Of a stretch of DNA of 64,000 nt, positions 38,058-48,401 are shown piece after piece; within the stretch, counting starts at the first letter, position 1; each line of letters starts with the position of its first letter. The DNA is taken from the NCBI GenBank assembly GCA_023052935.1, contig CM041292.1, forward strand, positions 35,470,639 to 35,534,638, in the 5' to 3' direction. The translations under genes were made by a program, and so were the position numbers. The notes beneath the pieces are model-generated. The model had not been told where the DNA came from, searched no databases, and saw only the letters and a list, made by a program, of their open reading frames with translations. This DNA comes from Piezodorus guildinii (Eukaryota > Arthropoda > Insecta > Hemiptera > Pentatomidae).

Positions 38058-41000
38058 AAGTTTAGTTCATCTATTTATTCAACAGGAATGCCGTTGTATC
38101 AAATTTTTTTGTCATGACATTTATTAACTTCTTTTTTTTTTTTCCTTTTTAGATTGGGTCCTGATTGCAAAGCACAAGTATTTAACTTCACTGAAGTACA
38201 AGCAGTTAATATAGAACTCAATCCAATCATTGCTGCAAATTGTAAAGTTGTTATAGAAGATCTTTGTGGGGTATATATACAAATAATTAATTTACTTTAA
38301 ACTATTATTTTGAGCTTTACATATTTATATCAGTGATTTCATTTCAGGATATTATTGCAAAAAAAGAACAAGATATAATGGATTGTTTAATCGAGCACAA
38401 AAATGACCAACTTATGAGACTACATAACAAATGCCGTGCTTCTGTTGAACACTATCAATTAATTAACCTTAAAGATTACCATTTTACATTTAAATTCAAG
38501 GTAAGTTACAATTTAATTATCCCCTATACTTAATTATTTATGATGTCTCATGATGTAATTAAGTTAAAAATATTTATGATAATGATTACATAAGATAATG
38601 ATCTTGAAAAAAGTTTTGATGATTTGAAATATCATAATTGATTATTATTAGGGATCACTTGTAGCTGGGTGGTTAGCATAACAGCCTCCTATGCCAAAGG
38701 TCACGGGTTCAAACCCGCAGGTGTTCCTAGGATTTTTTAACAGGAGGAAAAAATCCTTAGTTATGCCATCCTTCAGCAGGGACGTTAAAAGGGGGTCCCG
38801 AGCCTGTGCGATGTCAGGTACTCGTTAAAGATCCCTATCCTAATAAAACTTGGATAGGCAAAATTTAGGACTCCCACTGTAGCATCGTTGGATTAGCCAT
38901 AGTAGCATAAAGTGACGTTAAATAAATAAACAACAATAATTGATTATTAATATCAGGATTCGCTCATTATTTTCTACAAAGATAGAAAAAAGAGAAGGAA
39001 ACAAAATGAGAATGGATATTAACAGTTAATACTAATGTTAGGATATTATAAAAGATTTTAACATTACAACCCATTTAGGTTCTTTTGTTCAGTAAATTTA
39101 GAGATGTATACTGTTACACGGCCAACATCCGTGTAAGGAGGTGATTTTAGACCTTGACCATTCTCAGCTGCCAGGGTTTTCCCCCAATTTTTCAGATACC
39201 TACTTAATAGAGGCTGGGTATGCACCCAGTAGTTCTCCATGGCTTAAATAACAGTATAAATAATTCTGCCTCAGCTGGAGAACACTAGTTTAGAGCTCTA
39301 TCCATTAGACTACACGGCTGCCCTCTTATAATAAATACTTACTTTTTATTATATAATTTCTAAACTCTTGTGAAATTTTAATAATAATAAACGATCAAAA
39401 GTTAATCAAACAACTTCCCATTAATTTATTTATTGTCATAACATTTTGATTTTTGATCACTCCTTCAATCAACGTTTCAAAGTGTTTCTCTGTCTTCAGT
39501 ACTGCCATATCATAATATCTGGAAGTAGTTCTGTAAGTTTAAAATTTCAATTAACCATTGCCTTTTATGTGATCTAGAAATATAAGAAAATATAAATAAA
39601 TAAGAAGGGGAGGGATGTGGAGAAATCATTATTTAGACTTTAAGAGGGAGTGGTGATTAAATAATTGAACAAACCTAACTTTTTACGACTTCTTAGCTAT
39701 AAGAGGTGGGTTTAAAAGGAAATATTTTGTCCGAAGTTTAAGTGAGAATCTATTCCATCCTGATATCGATTTCATGGAAGTTATTGTAATTATTTCATGT
39801 TTTATTTACTCATTCATTACTTTTTCTCAACAAAAGAAAATGTAATTTCATATTGAATTTCAGAGAGCTTGTAAAGACCATGTTAGTCGTTTTTGTCCTG
39901 GTGCTAGAGACAAAGCTGATGTGGTAAGGTGCCTGTCCGAGGTTATAAGAAATGAAACTCTTCAAGATAGTAAACCACGTGTGTCCAAAGAATGTCATCA
40001 ACAATTGAAGACACAACTCCTGCAACAAAGAGAAAGCATTGACCTCAATCCTTCTCTCAAGAAAGAATGTGCTCTTGATATTAGCAAATATTGTTCTCAG
40101 ATCCAACCTGGTAATGCAAAGGTATGTTTTTATAATGTTTAGTTTAAGAAGTAACTTTAGTTTTAGCCTGCTTTCACTACTTGGACAAGCTTCACTGAGA
40201 AGTTAAACTTGTATCCAATGTGATTCTAGTTTTCTTTAATAGGTTTTTTTTTTGTCTAAAATTTTTGCTTTCATATAAAGCTATCAATCTGTATACAATA
40301 TTGTAAGTTATTTGATTACTTTTTACTTAGCTAAATAGTATTAATATTTGTGAAGTGAATGTCAAATACATTTCCAGATATCATCTAGACTCAAAATGAT
40401 TAATGTGAGCTATAGGTGCTAATCATTTACTTTTTTTTTTTTTTTTTTTTTAAAGATGGAGAAAAAATTATAAGTGTTATGGAATCAGGAATTTTTATTT
40501 TATTATTTACAAGATAATAATAATAATAATAATAATAATAAAATATATATAAATAAAAAAATTCTATTTTCATAGTAAAGAAGTTTAGTAATAATGCTTT
40601 TGATTTATTATTTTCAATAATGGACCTTAGTAATTTATCCAGAAAAAAAAAATTATTCTCTCCAAAATTGGAGGTCTTACGGTTCAAGATACGTATGACC
40701 CAAATAACTAATAAACAAAAAACTGTCTGTCTACCATATGAATTTATGAACACCAACATTTTAGCGTTTCATTAGTGCTAATTGATAGAGAATTAAATTC
40801 CCAACAAAACAAAAAATAAAAGAATCTTTGAAATCGGTTAGGAAATAGCGGTGATTGGCCATTTACCTTAAATATAAATTGATAGTGTTGCTAGTTCGTC
40901 TTTCTTATACGCTCTTTGATTAATTTATCGCTATACCCATATGTTCATTGCTTAAAAACTATATAAATTTTACACACAAATATAGTTATTTGGAAATTAT

Positions 41001-44000
41001 AAACGATTGTGTTATAATTTGCAACTTTTTTTACTTTATCATATAAGTTGCATTAATTTTATTTTTCAGGTTATTGAGTGCTTAATTCTGCATAAATATA
41101 ATTTAACTGGTGTATGCAGAGCAAGAATTTTCGCTGTTGAGAAACAAGATCTTATAGACAGCTCTACTGATTATACTCTTCTAAATGCTTGCAAAACCAT
41201 GCTCCAGAAGTATTGCAATAAAACTGAGCTATCCCCACTTTCTTGTCTCAAGGTATGGTAGGCTGTTTTCCAAAATTTATACCTTTGGCAACAAAAAAGC
41301 AAAATTACATTTCCAATTTTTTCTTTTTTACATATTTTCAACATTAACCACTTATTTATTTATATTTATAGTTATTATTTTGTTTTAGAAATATAAATAT
41401 AATAGTGAGTTTGATTATAAATGCCGTTCAGTTGTACTGAGAAGAATCGCTGATCAAAATACAGACTCTCAATTAAACCCAGGACTTCAGGCTGATTGTA
41501 AAAAAGATATTACACTATACTGTTCGAAAACATTTATCGATGACAGGCTTGATCCTAAGCATGTTGAGGATAGAGTTATCAGCTGTTTGAAGGTAATTCC
41601 TTTCACGTATTTTATTTTTATTTTGCCAGAAAAAAAAGAGTTTATGGAGTACTTACATTGAAAAAAATTATTACTTTAGAAAAATTAAGGCTTTAATTTT
41701 TTTTTTTTCATTATTATTTTTGATTATGCATTTTTAGGACACTATTTTAATTTCATTTCTCTGTTCTCCAATATTATCATTAATATGGTTCAAGAAATTT
41801 AATATTTCAACTTATTATTTTTAAAATGTTGATTGTATATTTTTGAATTTTCCATATTTTATTAAACTTTTTTGTTATAAACTAAAAAGTGAAATTATAT
41901 TTTTATCCTCGTCTTTCATTTTTCTTTAATCACCTCAATCATTCCTATCTGAAATTAAAAATGAAAATGAAAGTATGTTATTTATCATTTAGAATTTAAA
42001 TTAATTTAGTTGTATAATGTTGCTTTATAGTTTATTTATTTTTTTCCTTTGTAGATCCAGTTTCGAAATGGAAAGCTAGAAACAAAATGTAGAAACCAAG
42101 TATTGAATATACTTCATGAAGCTGCTTTAAATTATAATCTTAATCCTCTACTTACTGCATTATGTTCATATGAGGTATTTATTAATATTTTTGTAATTAT
42201 AAAAAATAGTAACTATTTAAGAAATGTTGATTGTTGTGAGCTCGCACTTAACCACCCTAAAAAGGACCCATAATGTTGGCAAACAGTAAATAGTTAAAAA
42301 CTATTTAATTGTTTCTCTTGCACTGATAGCCACCCGGACTGATTTTATCCTGTGTTTAAGAAATTATTTCAAACAGCACCTACAGGTCCATTTGAAATTG
42401 TAAAGAATTATTTAAAACAAATAAAATGTTGTTTCAGTATCAGAATAGTGAGTATAATAGTAATAAAAATGCTTTGCAGAATATTATAATTATTATTGTT
42501 TTCCATTGAAGCCTTCTTAATCAGTTCTGACTTGACCCTGCCATCTACATTTCGATTTATACACCATGATGGTCTAAAACTCAGACAATAACAAAAAAAT
42601 AAGATTACTTGTTAAAGTATGATTTCTTCAATGACTACAAACTCGATCAACTTCTCTTATCATTCTTATTTTATTAATGGATTACTAATAATGTCTGTAT
42701 GTTCTTTGATGTTTTTTTAGATTAAACAGTTATGTGAAACTGATGGTGATAACATAGGAAAAGGAGAAGTAGAAGAATGTTTGAAAGAAGCATTAAAGAA
42801 TGGTCAAATAAAAAATACTCTTTGTAAGATAGAAATTGTAGAATTATTAGAAGAGTCGAAAGCTGATGTCAAGGCTGATCCTCACTTGTATAAAAGCTGC
42901 ATCAAAGATCTTGCTCAATACTGTTCCTCGGTTGCTGAAGGAAATGGCAGACGTAATTTTTTTTATAGTTTAACTTTTGACTTGCACACTTATTTTTCGT
43001 TTTTCACGAAATTCATTGATGAATTGAAATTTTTTAATTTCATGGGCATAGCTAGGATGAGACAGGGCTCATATGATGGAGCAAATGGAAGTTCATTTAT
43101 ATTCACTAACGACTTAGTCTTTTCCATTCTTCAAAAAATATTCGAAGTGTTTTGTTTTCGATCAGTTCCTACTATGTTGGCACATGACTGCTCTTACAAC
43201 CTATGATATTCCTTAAATTGAAGCATTTAATTTTTTTCTGCATTTTGAATGATCATTATAGGTTTCATTCCACTTTGTAGTTTATCATTTTTATAACATT
43301 ATTGTTAAAAAAAAAATCAGTATTTATTTATTTTTTCTAGATATTGAAAATTCGCACTTCCATAAAATAATGCCACCTCAAGGTGATTGGAAAGATAAAA
43401 ATGCCTGAAAACTGGATTCCACTTACATTAAATTACTGCAAAAAAAAAAAAAAACAGCTTTATGAAGCCCTTATTTGCTAAAACCAAAATGATCCTTTTC
43501 TGTCCAGAATAGTTACTTGGGATGAAAAATGGATATTCTATGATAACAGTAGACGTTCTAGGCTGTGGATCAACAAAGGAAAAATATCACTTCCAAAAAC
43601 CCCAATTCATCAAAAAAAAGTTTATGGTTACTGTTTTGTGTGATACATTGCAACTTCTCAAATTCTGAAGAAACCGTCAATCTCAAATCATATTGTAACC
43701 AAATTAATGCAATGCATCAGAAATTGACAATCAGGAAGCAATCTCTGATCCCATTTTGCCAACGCACATGGCAATGTCTCATGTGTGACATCACAAAAAT
43801 ATTGGAGCTTGGGTATGAAACTCTGCATCATGTGCCCTACTCTCCTCTCTCTCTCTCTCTAGCCTACAGATTGTTATTTTTTTATACAACTGAACTACTA
43901 TGAACTACTACTTATGTGACAAAAAATTAATAGAAAAAGGAAATTTGAAAACTTGTTTTTGGAGTTATTTTAATCCTAAAGATGGTAATTTCTTTTCTGG

Positions 44001-47000
44001 GTGAATGGAAATGTTGGTAGAAATATATTGATAGTACTGGGGACTATTTTGGTTAAATAAAACAGTTGTAAATCTTTATTTTTAAACCAAAATCCTGTAT
44101 TATTTTCTGGATAATCCAATATTTTTATATAATTTTAATTTTTTTAATGTGAAAAATAAAGTTAGGTTATTTGTAAATTAACAAATTTTGTTAAAAAAAC
44201 AGTACTAATAAATAATTTTATTCTCCCTTTCTGGACCAAATCTGAGCTATGCCCATGTTTAGTTTTATAAATAGCCATTTAACATTCTATCAATGCACGC
44301 AAAACCATTTTTCATCTATTTAAATGATATAATTGAAAATAATATTAAGCTTGTCATTTTTTCTTGTCTAGAACTTGAATGTTTGATGAAGATAGTCCAA
44401 GAGACCCCTCATCTACTGATGAAACATTGTGAGGAAACGTTGAAGGAAAGAATTGAAATGTATAAGATCATCCCCGAAGCAAAGGTATAATTTAGAATAT
44501 TTACTCTAAAAATAAATCTAGAAATAGGAATATTAAAAAATACATGCCTAAGTTGATATATTAAATAATCATTTTGCATATTGCATATTTCTTTTAAGTT
44601 TCATGTTCTCTTGGTATCTGTTTCATCATAATTAATTCTGTTAAGTTAACCTATGCTATGACTGCAGAAACCCAATATTTCAACATTTGTAATTTTTTTC
44701 TATTCATTTGTTGGCCATCATTCATAGGTTCTGCCATGTTTGTTTTGTTATGAAATGATAAAATCATTAGTTTCATCTTTATATTTATAATCCTTGCAGT
44801 TTATTTTCTTCAAATAAATCAAAATGTAAAACATGCTGAAATTGGTTATTTGGTTGTGATTTTATGCTTTGATATATCTATACTAATATTATAAAGCTGA
44901 AGAGTTTGTTTGTTTGAACGCGCTAATCTCAGAAACTACTGGTTCTAATTGAAAAATTCTTTTTGTGTTGGATAGTCCATTTATCGAGGAAGGTTATAGG
45001 CTATATAACATCATGCTGCGACCAATAGGACCGAAGAATCAGTCGAAAATCTGGTAAAAAACAGGGATAATTTAGGAGAAAAAAAAACCTCGCTTCCCAA
45101 TCATTCCAAATGATTTACCTTTTATTTTTAAATAATTCAATTTCCCATTAATTTATATTTTTCCATTTAAACACGTAGGAATAGATTTACGTCGAGATCG
45201 GTAAAGTCCTGGTTAAACACGGGAAATGCGTGTTATAATTCAGTTGCGAAATTAATTAGCTTCTGTTTAAAAACTTAACGGTTAGAATTTATAAAACTAT
45301 TATTCTTCCGACGGTGAAACGTGACCGCTTACTTTGAAGGACGGACAACGGCTAAAGGTTTTAGAAAATAAGGTACTAAAATATTTGGTCCGAAGAGAGA
45401 TGAGGCTACTGGGGAGTATAAAAAGGTTACACAACGCGAACATATTTATATCAATCTATATTATTATCTATATTGTTAAGTCATGTTTTATTTCAAGAGT
45501 CATTTTCAACTTTAATCGTTATCACCTTGAAGCATATACATTTATAAATTTAAATAAATTAAAAAAATTACTATTTCTTTTGATTTATTCGAGTATAATA
45601 ATCAGAACTATTATTTTAAGCATATTTAGGACTTTTATTAGCTGTCTGTCTATATTTATAAAAGAAAGTACCACTCAATTTTCTGGTATCTAAAAAGTTA
45701 CTATGGTTGTGAGGCTAAAATTTTTCCTGGAGGTTCATCTTACCACCTAGATGTGCAATAAGGCAGGATTTGAAAATCTTCACCCAAAAAGTGGTTCAAC
45801 AACCTAAACGTAAAATTGTCTTAATCTGATATGTATCAGCAAAGGTACAACGATTTTATAACAAATATATTTAAGCATATTACTGTTGTTATCTGTTCGT
45901 TTAACGTCACTTTTTTATACTATTATGGTTAATCGTATGATGACTAATTTTTTCCTCTCCAAGTTTAGTTAGGGTAGAGATCTTTAACGAGTTCATGGAA
46001 TCGCAAAGGCTTGGGACCACCATTTTACGTCCCCTTCGAAGGAGGGCATAACTAAGGTTGTTTTTTACTCCCATTAAAAAATCTTAAGGGCACCTGGCTG
46101 GTCACTACATACAGGTGACCGACCCTTTTAAGCATATTGCGTTTCATATCTGTTTCGAGTGTAGGTTCCTATGAAAGTATATTCAATTGTTATTTATTTT
46201 TTAAAAATGGTTTGTGACGATTATTTTTACATATTAAGTGATTATGGGTATAACCACTCCTACTGGTTTGCTATTGTAAATTTGACAGGAAGAAGTCAAG
46301 ATCGGGCTTTAAATGATAACAAAGAGTAGCTGATAGTTGATATTTATTATAGCCAATCTCACCATAAACGCACATAAATTAATACGAAATGCAATATTCG
46401 CGAGCAAAGCTGCGTGACACAGCTAGTATGATATAACTTTTAAAAACCAACTATCATTAAATTGTGTTAATATTGACAATCTTCTATATTGTCATTTATG
46501 GTAGATGTTAGATTAGGCTTTTTTAAATTATAAAATTTTGAACGAGTGCTGATACTATTCTATATTATCATTTTGCTTGCATAATCTTGCTTATGTCTTT
46601 TTGAAGAAAGAACTAGAATTTTCATTGCTCTCCATTCTTGCCCATATTGTTTTTCAATTTTGTTTTCTTGGCCATTAATATAACTTGGTTTTTATTAGGA
46701 TTACATGCAGAGACACTCTTGCGTTCTTGACCTCATACATTACAATGACATTGAACACTATATTTATCTCAGATCATAATATTATTTTGGTTTGCTTGCT
46801 TTATTATCTAAAATAATCTCTTTGAAATAATATTCATATTGTGAAACTTAGGATAAAAGTCTTATAATAATTTCGGTATTTGATACTTTGAAAGTTTTAA
46901 CGTTAATGGGTGTCCAACATTTTTTATCCCTAAGTAGGCAAATTAAATATTTTAAAATAATTTTAACACCAACTTAAATGTTTGAAGTTTTGAAATATTA

Positions 47001-47345
47001 GTTATGAAGCTTAAATGAGACCATTTTGTGAGCACAGTCTAGCAAATTTGATTTTTAAATTATACAAATTTAAAGATATGCTGCTTCTGGTATTAAAAAC
47101 TTGTGTATATTGTTTAAAGTATCTTATTATTTTTTAAAATTTAAAAATGTATAAACACTTTTTTAGCTAAACCATTCGTCGTGTTTCAGGTTGAAAGTTT
47201 AAGTCAACTATATGGTCAAGTTTCACATTCACCATCAAAGAAATATTTTATAGTTGTTGCTTTAACTTTTATTGGAATGATATTCATTACTGGCATGTTT
47301 TGTGGTAGAGCCATGAGGAGATCTATTGCTGGGAAGAGGAAATAA
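21267..47345 (+). CDS. GLG1: Golgi apparatus protein 1 (17 exons)
   Basis: Exons: 21267-21464, 21550-21891, 21973-22215, 22954-23134, 31926-32149, 33902-34023, 34601-34859, 36190-36359, 38153-38270, 38348-38500, 39864-40121, 41070-41252, 41389-41592, 42055-42174, 42721-42952, 44372-44484, 47190-47345. All phases join, giving ~1091 aa (human ~1179). It is a type I Golgi sialoglycoprotein (MG-160/ESL-1) known to bind FGFs and selectin ligands. A signal peptide (MFYCSFILLGLCCLAVS) precedes a long array of ~60-residue cysteine-rich repeats with the recurring C..DI..FC and CL..H patterns. One transmembrane helix follows (YFIVVALTFIGMIFITGMF, ~1059-1077), then a short basic tail GRAMRRSIAGKRK. Intron 4 (8.8 kb) is inflated by an RTE LINE with a nested PLE. 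AATAAA occurs near 47892. Confidence 0.95.
24390..24730 (+). pseudogene. LINE ORF2 C-terminal fragment
   Basis: Translation shows a LINE tail: MFGLVKEGEEYRLRHNAELY, then LRLRWAGHIGRMDDD, then YKLVGTKAWQTLVQDREDWR, interrupted by stops. The motif order (H-N-EL, RWAGH.RM, W...V.DR..W) is typical of insect non-LTR element 3' ends. It lies in GLG1 intron 4. Confidence 0.75.
26415..26453 (-). ncRNA. Hammerhead-ribozyme-like motif, left arm
   Basis: The minus strand reads GCC-CTGATGA-T-GACCC-loop-GGGTC-GAAA-CGTT-GGC. This gives the conserved core CUGAUGA...GAAA, a 5-bp stem II (one extra U beside it), a minimal stem III (ACGU) and a 3-bp stem I (GCC/GGC) around a potential GUU cleavage site. Minimal hammerheads in Penelope pseudo-LTRs are established. 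This copy is in the same sense as the GIY-YIG frame. Confidence 0.6.
27339..27893 (-). pseudogene. PLE polyprotein remnant: linker + GIY-YIG nuclease
   Basis: The minus-strand open frame starts after an in-frame stop near 27893 and runs to 27339. It includes the linker block RSLPYIPHRSENIKK, then LGLKTQNKLSHLF, then SNIVYKIPCLDCDVSYVGET and LKTRISQHK. The last two are the PLE-type GIY-YIG endonuclease (VYK...YVG pattern, Cys pair before it, R on the following helix). No methionine start is needed because the reverse-transcriptase part is missing: the copy is truncated at the junction with the right arm. It cannot be autonomous. Confidence 0.85.
28073..28111 (+). ncRNA. Hammerhead-ribozyme-like motif, right arm
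   Basis: Exact mirror of the left-arm motif, here on the plus strand: CTGATGA at 28075-28081, stem II GACCC/GGGTC, GAAACGTT from 28100, with flanking GCC and GGC able to pair as stem I. It lies 70 bp before the tail that defines the element's end. Confidence 0.6.
28181..28215 (+). repeat. PLE terminal tail, 35 bp
   Basis: This tail lies outside the inverted arm. It is identical over all 35 bp to 35972-36006 in GLG1 intron 7. It ends CCACAATGA directly before the TSD, except for one extra C at 28216. Confidence 0.85.
28876..31743 (+). pseudogene. LINE ORF2: endonuclease-reverse transcriptase
   Basis: One frame, 28876-31743, broken by a single TAG at 29164-29166; the remainder is open for 842 codons. 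The N-terminal AP-like endonuclease has NVCTLNTRTL, GLSEVRR, MGDWNGRAG and SDHRLI. The RT domain carries FVDFSKAFDS (near 30681), RGVRQGDALSPQLFS and the YADD active site (30979-30990). The C-terminal tail has WQWAGHLMRK and GRQRRRWVDEI. The closest family I recall is the HmRTE type of RTE LINEs. It starts 15 nt after the ORF1 stop, in the same frame. The lone stop suggests a young copy, unless it is a sequencing or assembly error. Confidence 0.92.
32215..32725. mobile_element. Two nested SINE-2 copies
   Basis: A minus-strand SINE-2 is split: its body is at ~32217-32375 and its head (tRNA-like, with GGTTTGAACC) at ~32635-32725. Between them lies a plus-strand SINE-2 (~32395-32635) with GGGTTCAAACCC and the same tail. 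The simplest reading is insertion of the plus copy into the older minus copy. It lies in GLG1 intron 5. Confidence 0.75.
33458..33597 (-). mobile_element. SINE-1, 5'-truncated copy
   Basis: Only the 3' half of SINE-1 is present on the minus strand, from the tail (AATCCATAAAGGGTCTTGGG) to the GGTTTTTCCCC block. The tRNA-like head is absent, as expected from incomplete reverse transcription. Confidence 0.8.
34138..34190 (+). repeat. Solo head of the Helentron-like element
   Basis: AATCTGGTGCATGCAACACA followed by CACTTACC matches the 5' ends of copies A and B in PRIM2. The rest of that element is not recognisable here. GLG1 intron 6. Confidence 0.6.
35033..35105 (-). mobile_element. SINE-2, 3'-end fragment
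   Basis: A ~70-bp minus-strand piece of SINE-2 (tail to TGGGAGTCCTAAAT block) in GLG1 intron 7. Confidence 0.7.
35964..36006 (+). mobile_element. Tail-only PLE insertion, 43 bp
   Basis: The last 35 bp (35972-36006) are identical to the tail of the nested PLE (28181-28215). The piece is bracketed by a perfect 13-bp duplication, TAAATTAATAATA, at 35951-35963 and 36007-36019. It is therefore an independent insertion truncated almost to its end. It lies in GLG1 intron 7. Confidence 0.85.
36671..36967 (+). mobile_element. SINE-1 copy
   Basis: Near full-length plus-strand SINE-1 with A-box ATGGTCTAGTGG, B box GGTTCGAATCC and the shared body ending GGCTGTAGTGGTACAGG. GLG1 intron 8. Confidence 0.9.
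37718..38056 (+). mobile_element. SINE-1 copy, best-preserved, with T-run
   Basis: The cleanest SINE-1 copy here: A-box TGGTCTAGTGG at 37728-37738 and B box GGTTCGAATCC at 37772-37782. The tRNA-like head can nearly fold (GGTTCGAATCC arm intact), then ~220 bp of family body. It ends in an unbroken T-run of about 32 nt, just 96 bp before the GLG1 exon 9 acceptor. Confidence 0.9.
38651..38937 (+). mobile_element. SINE-2 reference copy
   Basis: Full-length plus-strand SINE-2. It has a head with GTAGCTGGGTGGTTAGCATAA (A-box-like) and GGGTTCAAACCC (B-box-like), a body with AAAAAATCCTTAGTTATGCC, and an A/T-rich tail GTTAAATAAATAAAC. It lies in GLG1 intron 10 and serves as the comparison copy for the others. 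Confidence 0.88.
39060..39326 (-). mobile_element. SINE-1 copy, diverged
   Basis: Minus-strand SINE-1 with head at right (TAGAGCTCTATCCATTAGACTACACGGCTG region) and body at left. The B box is mutated. GLG1 intron 10. Confidence 0.8.
40513..40543. repeat. (TAA)n microsatellite
   Basis: About ten uninterrupted AAT/TAA units in GLG1 intron 11, next to a T-run at 40431-40452. Confidence 0.85.
42232..42345 (+). mobile_element. Decayed PLE arm
   Basis: It resembles the nested PLE's right arm: GTTGGCAAACAGTAAATAGT, an ATTGTTTC block and GCCACCCGGACT follow in the same order. The hammerhead core (CTGATGA, GAAACG) is lost. GLG1 intron 14. Confidence 0.7.
43365..44110 (+). pseudogene. mariner transposase fossil 2
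   Basis: Translation gives mariner blocks PENWIPLTLN, RIVTWDEKWIFYDNSRRSR, WINKGK and HQKKVYGY. Further on come a DNARPH-region relic and a C-terminal end like KDGNFF...W. Stops and frameshifts interrupt it. The DEKWIFYDNSRRS stretch is better preserved than in the PRIM2 copy. GLG1 intron 15. Confidence 0.8.
45285..45445 (+). pseudogene. LINE RT-tail fragment inside the Helitron
   Basis: KTIILPTVKR, then LKDGQRLKVLENKVLKYLVRREM, resembles the LINE segment LREEHRLRVFENKVLRKIFG. The GCETW block between them is lost by deletion or frameshift. Confidence 0.7.
45888..46120 (-). mobile_element. SINE-2 copy inside the Helitron
   Basis: Minus-strand SINE-2 with tail at left (GTTTAACGTCAC) and the AAAAAATCTTAAGG block at right; the head is degraded. 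Confidence 0.75.
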
Positions 47346-48401
47346 TATTACTCTGTATGATTGTGAACTTGTATTTGTAATATATTGTAATTTTATGTTT
47401 ATAGTTTTATAGATTGCAATTATATGATATTTAGTTTTTTTAAACTCTATTATATGTCTGAGATAAGGCTGAGTTAGGTAAAAATTTGATGTTTTATTTT
47501 TTTTAAATTAATGATTTATTTTATGATCTGTTTTGTAAATTTGTGTTTGAAATTTTAGAAAAAAAAAATGTTTTTAAGTGTCTTGTTTATTCAAACAAGT
47601 GTGTTTTTTAATGATTATTTTTAGAAACAAATACCATCTAAGATTTATGTAATTATTGAATTTATATTTACTGTAGTGCCAAGTTATTCAATGAAAATTT
47701 AATTTTACATTCTTCCAAATTAAAGTGTAAATTAAGGTTGTTTCATATTTTACTTTGTTTGTTTTGTTTTTTTCTAGTTTTTATGTATATTTTATTTATA
47801 ATTTAAAATTTGTGAATGTATATTTACTTGCATGTAAATCATTTTCCCCATATGTCAGCTAAGAAATTCAGTGGAGTATGTAAATATATTCAAATAAATT
47901 ACACATATCTATTTTTATATAATTTAAACCTCCCATTTCTTTTATTTTTTTTTTTAAATATTCCTTAACCTAACGATTCAATTTTATGCATATTCACATC
48001 CACATATTTAAAAAAGAAACCTGTATTTAATATGGACCTTTTAAGTTCTATAAAAATTCCTAGCCGGTGAGAGAAATTTGAAATTAGGAGATTCGTGACG
48101 TAACGAGGTCATGTGAAGATATTACTGCCAGTGTTGTTTTTTTAGTTCTTTTTTTAGTCTTTATCGGCTTCTATAGTAATTATTCTTGAACTTTTAAGTT
48201 AATGAAAAGCTGAATGATGTTTATGGATGTCTTTAAGTTAAAATCGTCGTTAGTTTTCAACTAGTAAGACGTATTTGACTTACGTAGTTTTAGGTTACCA
48301 CAACAAGTTCATCTGCCATCTTGCAAATAGTGAGTTTATGGTGTTTCATTGTCGATCGTTTAAAATAAAGTTTAAAATTACGGAATCTGACAAATGTTTA
48401 A
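47346..48401. promoter_or_regulatory. GLG1-CTDSP spacer with CRE-like site
   Basis: Only ~1.05 kb separates the GLG1 stop from the next start codon, so it must hold the GLG1 3' UTR and the phosphatase promoter and 5' UTR. AATAAA occurs near 47892. TGACGTAA, a CRE/ATF-like half-palindrome, is at 48096-48103. Its function is not shown. Confidence 0.35.

Larger units (their letters stand above)
44877..46426 (+). mobile_element. Helitron-like element, ~1.55 kb
   Basis: It begins TCTATACTAATATTATAAAG and ends CTAG before T, with a terminal hairpin AGCTG-loop-CAGCT (46408-46424), the canonical Helitron layout (5' TC, 3' hairpin then CTRR). The 5' block GAACGCGCTAATCTCAGAAA belongs to a repeat I recall as common in insects. 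No Rep/helicase coding is seen. Inside are a LINE RT-tail fragment and a SINE-2. GLG1 intron 16. Confidence 0.75.

Noticed and set aside
40499..40560. CRISPR-like or satellite array
   Set aside because: Simple TAA trinucleotide repeat; no spacers, and CRISPR is not expected in animal DNA.
45334..45693. 119-codon open frame
   Set aside because: Only its first ~35 codons resemble a LINE RT tail; the rest is AT-rich sequence inside a Helitron-like element.
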